Positions 12,601-26,596 of a DNA stretch of 64,000 nucleotides are shown here, one piece after another (the first letter of the stretch is position 1; every line of letters starts with the position of its first letter). The notes beneath the pieces were generated by a model, which saw only the letters and a program-made list of their open reading frames with translations, was not told where the DNA came from and ran no database searches. The DNA lies in assembly GCA_030674185.1 (NCBI GenBank), contig JAPXFY010000016.1, positions 42,153,466 through 42,217,465 of the forward strand. Direction: 5' to 3'. The position numbers and the translations under genes were made by a program. Origin of the DNA: Monoplex corrugatus (Eukaryota > Mollusca > Gastropoda > Littorinimorpha > Ranellidae).

Positions 12601-15600
12601 ATTGGTCTTCACATATCTCTAAATGAGGGCCATAATTTATTAGTCTTCACACATCTCTAAATGAGGGCCATAATTTATTGGTCTTCACATATCTCTAAAT
12701 GAGGGCCATAATTTATTGGTCTTCACACATCTCTAAATGAGGGCCATAATTTATCGGCTTGACATACCTTCTCTGATTGAGAGTCATAATTTGTTAGTCT
12801 TCACAGACTTTCTCTAAATGAAGGCCATGACTTGTTAATCTTCACAGACTTTCTCTGAATGAAGGCCATAACTTGTTGGTCTTCACAGATCTTCTCTAAA
12901 TGAAGGCCATGGTTTGTTAGTCTTCACAGACTTTCTCTAAATGAAGGCCATGGTTTGTTAGTCTTTACAGACTTCCTCTAAATGAAGGCCATGGTTTGTT
13001 AGTCTTCACAGACTTCCTCTAAATGAAGGCCATGGTTTGTTAGTCTTCACAGACTTCCTCTAAATGAAGGCCATGGTTTGTTAGTCTTCACAGACTTCCT
13101 CTAAATGAAGGCCATGGTTTGTTAGTCTTTACAGACTTTCTCTAAATGAAGGCCATGGTTTGTTAGTCTTCACAGACTTTCTCTAAATGAAGGCCATGAT
13201 TTGTTAGTCTTTACAGACTTTCTCTAAATGAAGGCCATGGTTTGTTAGTCTTCACAGACTTTCTCTAAATGAAGGCCATGGTTTGTTAGTCTTTACAGAC
13301 TTTCTCTAAATGAAGGCCATGGTTTGTTAGTCTTCACAGACTTTCTCTAAATGAAGGCCATGATTTGTTGGTCTTCACAGACTTCCTCTAAATGAAGGCC
13401 ATGATTTGTTAGTCTTCACAGACTTTCTCTAAATGAAGGCCATGGTTTGTTAGTCTTTACAGACTTTCTCTAAATGAAGGCCATGGTTTGTTAGTCTTCA
13501 CAGACTTTCTCTAAATGAAGGCCATGGTTTGTTAGTCTTCACAGACTTCCTCTAAATGAAGGCCATGGTTTGTTAGTCTTCACAGATCTTCTCTAAATGA
13601 AGGCCATGGTTTGTTAGTCTTCACAGATCTTCTCTAAATGAAGGCCATGATTTGTTAGTCTTCACAGATTTCCTCTAAATGAAGGCCATGGTTTGTTAGT
13701 CTTCACAGATTTCCTCAAAATGAAGGCCATGGTTTGTTAGTCTTCACAGACTTTCTCTAAATGAAGGCCATGATTTTTTGGTCTTCACAGATCTTCTCTA
13801 AATGAAGGCTATGGTTTGTTAGTCTTCACAGACTTCCTCTAAATGAAGGCTATGGTTTGTTAGTCTTCACAGACTTTCTCTAAATGAAGGCCATGGTTTG
13901 TTAGTCTTCACAGACTTCCTCTAAATGAAGGCCATGGTTTGTTAGTCTTCACAGACTTTCTCTAAATGAAGGCCATGGTTTGTTAGTCTTTACAGACTTC
14001 CTCTAAATGAAGGCCATGGTTTGTTAGTCTTCACAGACTTTCTCTAAATGAAGGCCATGGTTTGTTAGTCTTCACAGACTTTCTCTAAATGAAGGCCATG
14101 ATTTTTTGGTCTTCACAGATCTTCTCTAAATGAAGGCCATGGTTTGTTAGTCTTCACAGACTTTCTCTAAATGAAGGCCATGGTTTGTTAGTCTTCACAG
14201 ACTTTCTCTAAACGAAGGCCATGATTTGTTGGTCTTCACAGACTTCCTCTAAATGAAGGCCATGGTTTGTTAGTCTTCACAGACTTTCTCTAAACGAAGG
14301 CCATGATTTGTTGGTCTTCACAGATCTTCTCTAAATGAAGGCCATGATTTGTTGGTCTTCACATATTTCTCTGAATGAAGGCCGTGATTTGTTGGTCTTC
14401 ACACACCTCTAAACGAGGGCCATAATTTGTCGGCTTGACATATCTTCTCTAAATGAAGGCTATGATTTGTTGGTCTTTTCAGACTTTCTCTAAATGAAGG
14501 CCATGGTTTGTTAGTCTTCACAGACTTTCTCTAAATGAAGGCCATGGTTTGTTAGTCTTTACAGACTTTCTCTAAATGAAGGCCATGGTTTGTTAGTCTT
14601 CTCAGACCTTCTCTTAAAAAGGGCCATAATTTGTTGGTCTTTGCAGATGTTCTCTAAATGAGGGCCGTAATTTGTCAGCCTTCACAGACTTTCTCTTTGC
14701 AAGGGTCACAATTTGTTTTTACATTCTCTAAGCAAGGGCCATAATCTGTTGGTCTTCACAGAACTTCTTTAAATGAGGGCCTTAATTTGTCGGTCTTCTC
14801 ACATCTTTTCTAAACAAGGGCCATGATTTGCTAGTCTTCATAGACCTTCTCTTAACCCTACTACTGACAACTGCCGATCAGTTCGTCAGTGGTCAAACTG
14901 TTACTGCCGAGCAGATGGCAGTTACTAAAGTACGAAGCAAAACTTTTTGCTAGCTCAGTTTCGTATTTTCTTAATACATGTGAGCCACCGGAAACCCAGT
15001 TTAATCATTGTGAGCTCTTCTGTGTTCAGAAAGTTGCTTTAGTGTACTCTTTTTTGGCAAAGTTTACACAAGAGTTTCGAATAGCATCCAAGATGGCTGC
15101 TCGAAAGTTCCCTCGTGATAGAAACCTGTTTGAAGCCTTTGAAAACACAGAAAGCGACTCTGAGGATGATTTGCAGTTGGAAGATGATCAAGATAGAGAC
15201 AGTTCTAGCGATAGTGATGTTGATCAAGACAATTTCATTTGTTTTGAGGACTCGGTTATGGCCGACAATGCTAGTGTTAGCGAACGCCATGAGCAGTGTG
15301 AAACTGAGTCATCTGCTTGTGGAGATGGCCCCATCGCCTCTACTAGTGCCAATATTTCTGATGAAAGACCTTCTTCTATTGACTAAGTTTAGCCCTAAGT
15401 GATTGAAAATAGGTAACAAAGACTCTGCCAAATGATTTCAGGTGAATTTATTCACAAGCTTTCAACAAGTTGGTCGGAAAAACATACACTGTCTCAGTAC
15501 ATCTGTTTTGGCGAGCGCTGCAAGATTACTACCTGTTGGTTACAAACCTTTGTTCACACAAACACTGACTGAAAACTACCCCAAACTATATGTTTTTGGA

Positions 15601-17380
15601 AAGTAGACAAACTAAACAATTTATTTATGCAAAAAAAATGCTTATTCTTCTAAGTATGACAAAGTTGAGGGGTATCTATATTATATCGAGGGTTGACAAC
15701 CAGAACCAAGTATCTCAGTTTTCTGATAGTTTACAGGAGACGGTTTTTAACTGAGTTTTCGGGGAGAGGCTATATCTACATTTTGAGATACTGGTTTTTG
15801 ATTTTATCGATAACCGATCAAAAATCAATGTCACGGCAAAAAACAAAGTCCACCAAGTGAAAGATCACATCAAAAGCAACAGTTCAGTATAAAAAAGTGA
15901 AAATTGACAAAAAAGTGAGATACTGGGTGCTGGCTGTCAACCCTCGATATATTAGGTAATAAGTTTTGGCCGTATTGGATTTTATTGATCATGTGACCCC
16001 ATTTAGTATTATAATTTTCTTCTTTTTTTGCTTTCTCTGGTTAGTTCAGTCTATATCCTTTATGAAAATATATGGGTTGCCAGGGTTTGGGGTGAAATCA
16101 ATGTCAAAATTCTGCTTTAAACATTGTAACCCAATTCGCAGTTTTCTCCCCCTGGCAAAACCATCGTTAACACTGGCAGTAAGTGGGTTAACTCATTCCC
16201 TACTGGGTGATTTGGAAGTTAACATTCCTCTGTGCACTGGGTGTTTGTATAGGTTTTTAAAAAAAATCATTAAAACATAATGGCCATACACATATTCTTC
16301 TAATTCTGATACATGATTATCATTATATTGAACAATCATTTTACAAAGTATCAGTGCTGTAACCTTCATGGTACTCTTTTTGTAGCCAGTTGTAAAACAA
16401 GGTATATTTTTATGGTAATAAAAATGAGGGTGATTGCAAGAGCATATAAGGGAAATTCTCACTGTTCTTGAAAAGAGGACTGTTTTCCTTATAAATCACA
16501 TTGGAAATACCAGTAGAGAGTAAACAATAACTAATTGAGAGTTTCTACTCTCTACAAATAAACTAAAATCAATAACATACTACTGATAACTTGTCGATTT
16601 GTCATGTAACATTCTCCTGTATACAGGTGGTTTGTACAGGTGTTTAAAAAAAAAACATTAAAAAGTAATGAGGAAACACGCACTCTTGAAATTTTCACAC
16701 ATGGTTATTGTTTGATTGAATAAGCACATTTCAGAGTTTCAAAGCTGTAACTTTTATAGTTGTCTTTTTGTAGATGTTGATGAGAGAAAATATGTTTTCG
16801 TGAGAACAAAATTGAGGGTGGCTGCAATTGGATAGTGGTAAAGTTCACACTGCTTCTGAAAAGTGGACAGTTTTCCACATAAATCACATTGAAAATCCCG
16901 GTAGAGAGTGAACAATGGCTACCTGAGATTTCTAATTTATACAATTCAGCTAAAGTCAGCAAAATGCTACTGACTGCTTGGCGATTTGTAGTCAGCTTCA
17001 GTATACCAAGTGCTTGAATAGAGTTGGAAAAATCATGAAAAAATATTAAAGCACACATTCTTGAAATAGTAACATATGATTATTGTTTTGACTAAATAAG
17101 CACAGCACAAGGTTTCAAAACTGTAACCTCAACACAAGACACACACACCCAGACACACAGACACACATCCAGACACCATACACCCACATCCATACACACA
17201 CACCATACAAACTCATTCATACATGCAACATACACACAACACATACACAGAGTGCACACACACAGTACAAACATCCACACACAGTACAAACATCCACATG
17301 CACATAAAAGTGCAGGTGTACACACATGTATACACAACACACACACACACACAGACACACACACACACTTACCCACATCT

Positions 17381-17423
<43 letters not shown>

Positions 17424-17631
17424 CACAATATAATAATAATATATTTTATTTATATAGCGCAAATCTTGATAAAATCAAATCAAAGCGCTGAGTGCACACA
17501 CACAGTACAAACACCACCAGTACAAACATCCACATGCACATAAAAGTGCAGGTGTACACACATGTATACACAACACACACACACACACAGCACACACACA
17601 CACCAAACACATGCATACACCGCACACCACA

Positions 17632-17667
<36 letters not shown>

Positions 17668-17689
17668 CACACACACACACACACAACAC

Positions 17690-17755
<66 letters not shown>

Positions 17756-19243
17756 TACCATGCATTTCATTCACTGCTGTTCCATTTCCAAACTGTATTT
17801 TGCTAGTTCCCCTTATGCCTGAAGGCTTTGATCACTGCATCTCTTTGTTTCATCAACCATGTGCTTCATAATCAGGTCACTGAATATTTGTTAAAAAAAA
17901 TGAATGGGGGCGTGATCTGTAATGCCAAACAACTTTAGCCTATGTGTTTGGCTATCTGTGTATGGAGGAATAACTGAAAGGAAAAAAAAACACACACACA
18001 AAATCTTTAAAGCAGACATTCATCACGAAACAACAGAACCAACCTCAGTCAGATCAGCTGGTGGGCTATTTGCATAAGCGCTGCGCTATGAAGGCCACGG
18101 GTGCACACTCTCTGTGTCACTCACCACACCCACCTCTCTCTTCCTTTCACCTTCTCTGTCGGACACATTTTCATCAATTCCATCCCTTCTGATGGGCTAA
18201 AACCACTTTCTTCATACTGTTCTGCATCTTCAGAGTCAGACCCCTTGGTAAGAATGACTTTTATTGCCTGACATAAAGTGTAAACACGTCTTGTTCGACT
18301 GCTGTGAGCACAAGTCATTTGCTCTCACGTGGTAAACAGGAACAGGGTCAGCGCAAAAATAGCTCAATGGCTGACCGGTCATAGGTCACTCGCCACGTGC
18401 AGTGGTCAAAGGTTACTCTTTGGTAATGAGGCTTTAGCATGACCCCCTTGAATTTCCACTACACAGCTCTATGTCACCAGTAGAAATTTTTGAATGTGCG
18501 AGCCACATATCCGGCCCTCAGAGTGGAAGCGCATCGCTGAGTCTGTCCGCAAATCCGGATGTTAGTGCTGAGTGAGTTAATGAAGGCCATTATTTGTTGG
18601 TCTTCACAGACTTTCTCTGTGCAAGAGTCACAATTTGTTTGTTTTTACAGATTTTCTCCAAGCAAGGACTATAATTTGTTGGACTTTACAGGCCTTCTCT
18701 AAACGAGGGTGATATTTGTCATTAGTAATGATAACAATGATAATAATAGAAATAATGATAACTTTCTCTAAACAAGGGTGAAATTTGTCATTAGTAATGA
18801 TTATAATGATAATAATAAAAATGATAATAACTTTCTCTGAATGAGGGTGATATTTGTCATTAGTAATGATAATGATACTACTACTACTGCTACTATTGCT
18901 ACTACTACAACTGCTACTATTTCCCTATTAGTGGGATATTCTGTAAAACATAGTGTTCTCTTGCTTATGTTACAGTACTGTGTTTTCTGTGCTGGTTTGT
19001 AGATCAATGAGGTGACATCCAGCCATTTTAGGCGGTTGTTGGATGACGACGACGACACGTGGCAGTGCATTGCTGACCAGGGAGACCTCAAGGTGTACAA
19101 GCGAGAGCTGGAAGAGAACGGCATTGTCATCGACCCTGTCAAGGCCGTCTGCACTGTCAAGGTATTATCGTCTCCACTCTTGTTTCTGTGTTGTGGTAGT
19201 GGTGTTTGTTTTCTTGTCGTGATGTTTAGAAATGCTGGTGAAA

Positions 19244-19299
<56 letters not shown>

Positions 19300-19697
19300 T
19301 GCCACACTTGCTTTTGAATTTGTAAGAGTTGTTTTGTAGAGATCTTTGTGTGTGGTGTGTGTGTGTGTGTGTGGGAGAGAGATGAGAGAGGTTGCACCTT
19401 GCTTTGATTTGTAAGAGTGTTGTTTTGTAGAGATCGTGTTGTGTGTGTGTGTGTGTAGTGGTGATGGTGTGTTGATGTGATGTAAGTTTGTGTGTGTTTT
19501 GTGTTGATGTGTTGTTGTTGTGGCTGAGTACCAGCTTAATGGTTTATGGCAGATGTAAGTTTGGAATGATCATTTTTGATTTCTCCATTTTGCTCGGGGA
19601 ATCAGTGCATATAAAATTCATTTCATGCTCACAGATGTGATTTGAGAATGAAACTAAGTGTGTGTATGTGGTGGAAGTATGCATGCATGTTGATATG

Positions 19698-19762
<65 letters not shown>

Positions 19763-22700
19763 CAATCCAAGCATACCTGGTGGAATGGGTGTTGTTGTCT
19801 TAAGTATTTTGTCTTGGCATTTAAACATTGAGTGATTATTCATTCCATTATTATTATTATCAGTTTTATAACATATCCTGGCATCAGCCAGGCCCGAGGG
19901 ATTCAAGATATCTGTGGTATTGGTTAGGAAATCTGAACATCACCCCGTCAGTTATGTATCCATGAACTAGATGAGACTCCACTGTGCAGTCCCAGTTTCC
20001 CCAGTGAACCCATGGCACACTCTGTACCACAGAGAATGGTGTATGGTTGCAGTGTTTGCATGGAATGATCTATGTGAGAAAAGAAACAGGTGACTACAGT
20101 TAACCATTGTCCTCTTTTCTCTGTTTTGCTACTCCTTAAAGAACCTCATCTGAGACGCCCCTCCTGATGCAGTTTTCCAGTTTTTATAAGAGATCAATAG
20201 ATTTCACCTGATATGATTTTAGTTTGAGTATAATTTGCTTTAATTGCATTTTAGACTTGCAAGGTTAATAATGGTGAGCATGGTTTTTAACTGTTGTCTT
20301 TTATCGTAACCTGGTCGTCGTTTTTGATGTCATGTTAGCCCTGATATGGCTCTAGTAGTTGGCTGGGCTGTGAGCAATTTGAACTTGAACTTTGCTTTGT
20401 GCAGAATATCACAGGACATGAAGTGTGCCACTACTTCTGGGACTTTCGACAACCGCTTAGAGTGGGAAGGTGAGTTTCTGTCTACTAACGGATGTATAAT
20501 GGCTGTATATCTACCTGCAGTGAGAGTTTAGGGTTTGTTCAAGGGAGAGTCATTGCTCACAGATAATTTCATTTGCAGTCCATCCAAATCTACCAGCAGT
20601 TATCGGATTCATGAGCATGTGTAAAACACAAAGGGTCTTTAGGCACTAACAAGTCTGCACACATGTTGACCAGGGAGATCAGATAAAATCTCCACCCTTG
20701 ACCCATTAGGCAGACTGAAAAGACTGAAACTTCCCAGAGTCAGTTTATTCCTTTTCTCACACTGGACGGAGCAGCAGGGAAGTTTCAGTCTTTTTCTCCT
20801 AATTTTTGTATCTGGTGTTTATTTGTTTGTGATCTTACATTTGACAAAGGCAAGTTGGCCGAAAATTTGCGCCTGTCTTGTCTTGTGCTAAACATGCGTT
20901 CTTATTCTTTTTTCATGTTTTTTCTGGTTCCTGTTTGCTTGAACGCTGGTAGTCACACTTGTTTTGGATTAAGACAAGACAGGCGCAAATTTTCGGCCAG
21001 CTGGCCTTTGTTAAGCGTAAGATCACAAACAAACAAACACCAGATACAAAAATAAGAAGAAAAAGGCTGAAACTTACCTGCTGCTCTGTCCAGTGTGAGA
21101 AAAGGACTCAGCTGACTAAAATGACATCATAATGTGTTTTTGAGTATAAAAAGGGTCCAGGACTAAAATGAAAAGTATGATGCACTAGCTAAGTAGTGTT
21201 TGGAATGTAAAGGATCCTACTATTAAATAATGTATAAGAGAAAACATAATCATGTGACTGACTGAATGGGATAATATATAAGTGGATCATGCCTAGTGCA
21301 ACGAATCCGGTCTGACCTTGGAATAGGAAGAAAAACATTCTAAACCAACAGCTAAGGGGCTGAAGGGAAAACCAGAGTCCTCAGAGGAAAAAACCCTTAG
21401 TCAGATGCAGCTGGGCCTGTCTTGTGAAAGGAGAATTAAAACATTTTGAATAAGAAAATATATATAATGAAATGAAATGAAAAATAGGATAAATATAGAA
21501 ATGAAAAATAAAAGATTTCAGTGAGTTAGATTATTTAGTATAAGTTTGATTCCTTTACTGTTGTATTGTGGTTGATGTATTTTGACCAGAGCATGAATTA
21601 TGGGGCATTGTTTTTGTTACGACAGCCACGCTAGAGAGCACGCAGGTGGTGGAGTGGCTGTCGGAGGACACCTTCATCAACAATAACGTCATCAAGCGAG
21701 TGTGGCCAGCCTCCCAGCGTGATGCCTGCTTCTGGTCCCACATCCGTCACATCACCGCCAACAATGACGAGGGTCCGACAAGTGGATCGTTGTCAACTAC
21801 TCCTGTGATCATCCCAAATGTCCTGTGAGTTGAGAAGGATGAATTTTTCTTTTTATATCAAATGATTTATGATGCAGTATGTGAACACCTCGCCGAAAAG
21901 ACAGCACATAGTCACTGGTTAATTGTACTTGATTTGACTTGCAGTCAGTTGTATTGTGAATAATTTTGTTTAAAAAAAAAAATAAGGGGGGAAAGGAAAA
22001 GATTACAATAGGTACAAAACTGAATATCTTGAATTAAAGCCAGCTGCAGCGTGAAAAATTTTGTAAAAAGTTTGGGGGGGGGGGGAAAGATTATACTAGG
22101 CACAAGGACTGTAATAGGTCATCTTAAGGTTTTGAGGTGTATTTGGAGTTTGGAGATTATTCAAGAGGGATTCATTGCACTCAGACAGTTCCATATGCAC
22201 TCCACCCCAATCTTCAAGCAGGTATTTGGTAGATTCTGGAACCTTTGCAAAACCCTATGCCTGGGCAGTGTCTTGAAATGGAGAGGGCGGGAAAAAGATC
22301 TATGAAACAATAAAGCTGACACCACCAGAATGAGGGAAACGTTAAGATGGGAAGGGAACAGGCCAATTTTTAATGTTACAGGCAAGATTGAACTCAGAAT
22401 TTCGGATCTTGAGCCCAGGGCTCTATCAACAGAAATTAACAGCCCCTGAGAATATGATTTGAGCATGTGAAACCTGTACATTGGGGAGAACCTCAAGACT
22501 CAACAGTGTGTGATTGTTTTGGATTCTTCATCACGTGGTATCTAGGGTGTTAGCATATAATTATTGTTTTGGATTCTTCATCACGTGACATCTAGGGTGT
22601 TAGCATATAATTATTGTTTTGGATTCTTCATCATGTGGCATCTAGGGTGTTAGCATATAATTATCGTTTTGGATTCTTCATCACGTGGCATCTAGGGTGT

Positions 22701-24772
22701 TAGCATATAATTATTGTTTTGGATTCTTCATCACACAACATTTAGGGTGTTAGCATATAATTTCTGTTTTGTATTCTTCATCACACAACATTTAGGGTGT
22801 CAGCATATAATTTTTGTTTTTGATCCTTCATCACACAGCATCTAGGGTGTCAGCATATAATTTTTGTTTTTGATCCTTCATCACACAACATCTAGGGTGT
22901 CAGCATATAATTTTTGTTTTTGATCCTTCATCACACAACATCTAGGGTGTCAGCATATAATTTTTGTTTTTGATCCTTCATCACACAACATCTAGGGTGT
23001 CAGCATATAATTTTTGTTTTTGATCCTTCATCACACAACATCTAGGGTGTCAGCATATAATTTTTGTTTTTGATCCTTCATCACACAACATCTAGGGTGT
23101 CAGCATATAATTTTTGTTTTTGATCCTTCATCACACAACATCTAGGGTGTCAGCATATAATTTTTGTTTTTGATCCTTCATCACACAACATCTAGGGTGT
23201 CAGCATATAATTTTTGTTTTTGATCCTTCATCACACAACATCTAGGGTGTCAGCATATAATTTTTGTTTTTGATCCTTCATCACACAACATCTAGGGTGT
23301 CAGCATATAATTTTTGTTTTTGATTCTTTATCACTCAGCATCTAGGGTGTCAGCATATAATTTTTGTTTTTGATCCTTTATCACTCAGCATCTAGGGTGT
23401 CAGCATATAATTTCTGTTTTGTATTCTTCATCACACAGCATCTAGGGTGTCAGCATATAATTTTTGTTTTTGATTCTTTATCACTCAGCATCTAGGGTGT
23501 CAGCATATAATTATTGTTTTTGATTCTTTATCACTCAGCATCTAGGGTGTCAGCATATAATTATTGTTTTTGATTCTTTATCACTCAGCATCTAGGGTGT
23601 CAGCATATAATTATTGTTTTTGATTCTTTATCACTCAGCATCTAGGGTGTCAGCATATAATTATTGTTTTGGATTCTTTATCACTCAGCATCTAGGGTGT
23701 CAGCATATAAATTTTGTTTTGGATTCTTTATCACTCAGCATCTAGGGTGTCAGCATATAATTTTTGTTTTGGATTCTTTATCACTCAGCATCTAGGGTGT
23801 CAGCATATAATTATTGTTTTGGATTCTTTATCACTCAGCATCTAGGGTGTCAGCATATAATTTTTGTTTTGGATTCTTCATCACATGACATCTGTGGTGT
23901 TAGCATATAATTTCTGTTTTGTATTCTTCGTCACACACCATCTAGGGTGTTAGCATATAATTTTTGTTTTTGATTCTTCATCACTCAGCATCTAGGGTGT
24001 CAGCATATAATTTTTGTTTTTGATTCTTCATCACACAGCATCTAGGGTGTTAGTGTGTATATATATAAATATATATATATATGTGTGTGTGTGTAATTTT
24101 TGTTTTGGATTCTTCATGATACAACAGGGTGTTACGGTTTTTGTTTTGGATTTTTCATCATGGCATCTAGGGTGTTAGCATGAAATTTTTGTTTTGGATT
24201 CTTCATCATATGGCATCTAAGGTGTTAACAAATAATTTTTGTTTTGGATTCTTCATACAGATGTCAGCATATAATTTTTGTTTTGGATTCTTCATCATAT
24301 GGCATCTAAGATGTTAACAAATAATTTTTGTTTTGGTTTCATCATACAGATGTCGGCATATAATTTTTTGTGTCTACAGTGTGAGCTTATAATTTTTGTT
24401 TTGGATTCTTCATCATATGGTGTCTATGGTGTGAGCTTATAATTTTTGTTTTGGATTCTTCATCACTCGGCATATGAAAAGAAGTGTAGAGTACAGCCTG
24501 TCGTGCATTCTTAGTCTGGAATGGAACTCCACAGCATCATGATTACCATCCTCATTGTGTTGAATCGTCACAGCATTTTGAAAAAAATGATCCCAGACTA
24601 TGTTGCCACTGAAATAGCCATAGAAAATGGGAAGGGAAAAAATAGAAGAAAAAAAAAGAAAGAAAAAAAGATGTTGTTAGCAGACATGATTCTAATCTAA
24701 AGATTGTTTAGACCAGGTGTGACATTGTAATTGAATCCAAGGATTGTGTGAAGAAAACTTGAGGATAATGTG

Positions 24773-24833
<61 letters not shown>

Positions 24834-26544
24834 GGTTCAAGGCGGGAAAGTATGTGCGCATCACAATGAACGTGGCCATGATCTGTCAGACCATCATTGA
24901 GCCGCCAGCCAATGGAGGGGACATCACTCGTGATAACATCACCTGTAAAATCACATACACAGCAGATGGTGAGTTGTCTCTCTTCTCTCTGACTATTGTT
25001 TTTTTGTGACTGAGTAAAAATTCATCATAACTTGGCGATTGGTTTCCTCACCTTGCCATGAAAAACAATGAGTAATTTTGTTAACCCTTTGACTCCCTCA
25101 TCCTATCCACCAGTTACAAAAACTTAACCCTTTGACTCTCTCACACTGTTCGCCAGCTTCCTGCAGGAAGCTGGTGGATAGTGTGAGGGAGTGAAAGCGT
25201 TACATTTTTGCTCTGCCAGCATGGTTGATAACGCAGGATGCTGGTGGACAGCGTATGGAAGTCAGAGGGTTAACTTGTTAACTGCTTCCGACCAAACATC
25301 CATTTGAAAGAAACATACACCTCCAGTGCCATCGACCGAATATTTTGACGGTGACCTTTCCCTAATTTCAACCAGAAAATCCCAACACTTTCAGTGATAT
25401 GTGAGATATCAATGGAAAAACCTTCATGATTCCCTCTATAAATAGATGCTAATTATGTATGTGTGACGTTTTACAGTCTTTTCCGCTGGTGCGATTGAAA
25501 AGGTGACCCCCTACAGCTGATTTAATATTCAGCGACTGTAAACAATGGCGGACGAACTCACTTCAACACCGAGCGTCACTTGGGCCCAAAAAACCAACTT
25601 GTACTGCAAAAGAAGTTGCTAAAATCATTTTTTTGTGGAGCTGATTATGATTTGCAGTCTGTTGATTCACTCAATAAGAGTGAAAATCACAATAATCTGG
25701 CGCATGCGGGCGATATTTCAATGTTGATGTCCAAAGTCGGACTTGACCCAGATAAGAGTTGGAGTGACATGACTAGCACTGGCGATCATCAAAACGAAAG
25801 TACTGCTGCTCCTGGTGTATTGTAAATTATACTGAACGAGAAAATATATAGTGTTGTGGGGTTTTCTGGGCTGGATGAAGAGATTTGAATTTTTTTTTTT
25901 TATTCTTAGTCAAAACGTAAAAAATTCCCTGGCACAGGCGATTTACCTCTTTATTTACACTTTGCCACTGAAGGGGTTAAAGGTGGACATGGTCAGCACT
26001 GCCACGAATGTTTGAATCTCTTCACTAGGTCTTTATCGATTAGAGAGAGTCATCATTCTCCGCATCAGACCTAGGGTTTGTATCCTGCGTGTTGCGCGTT
26101 GGGAAATTTGTCTCCATTTTCTGTGTCAGTACACTGATTTAATGAAAACATAGTTAGAGACACACATCAATACATCAGTGCAGCAATAAACACACTCACC
26201 TGTTTCACCTGTTGGTGTCACCCGGTTCAGTGTTGGCAGATGCACTCTTTGAAACCACCATCCCCTCCAAGCGCATAAACACAGTTCATCAAAAGTAACA
26301 ACAAATTGTAACACGAAATCTGTGGTAGTTAACATAAACTGACACAGAAGCATCGTAGTTGTAATTTTTTCGATAGAAACCAACATAACCTGATACAAAA
26401 AACTATCGAAGTTGTGATTTTTGTCAGTCATAATCAAAATTAATTGACACAAAGATACATCCTAGTTGTCGGAATTGTATCCATAATAACCGACCTGTGT
26501 GTGTATGTGTGTGGGTGTTTGTGTGGGTGTGGTTGTGTCGGTGG

Positions 26545-26596
<52 letters not shown>

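Noticed and set aside
11090..14851. CRISPR-like regular array
   Set aside because: Units are contiguous without unique spacers, and the context is an animal intron; it is a minisatellite. Same reasoning for 22508-24475 and 63155-64000.
17092..17871. Poly-(HT) and poly-(VC) proteins in many frames
   Set aside because: (CA)n/(TG)n microsatellite translation; same for 19239-19760, 24697-25009, 26424-26740, 48090-48304, 49240-49800 and 61600-61919.
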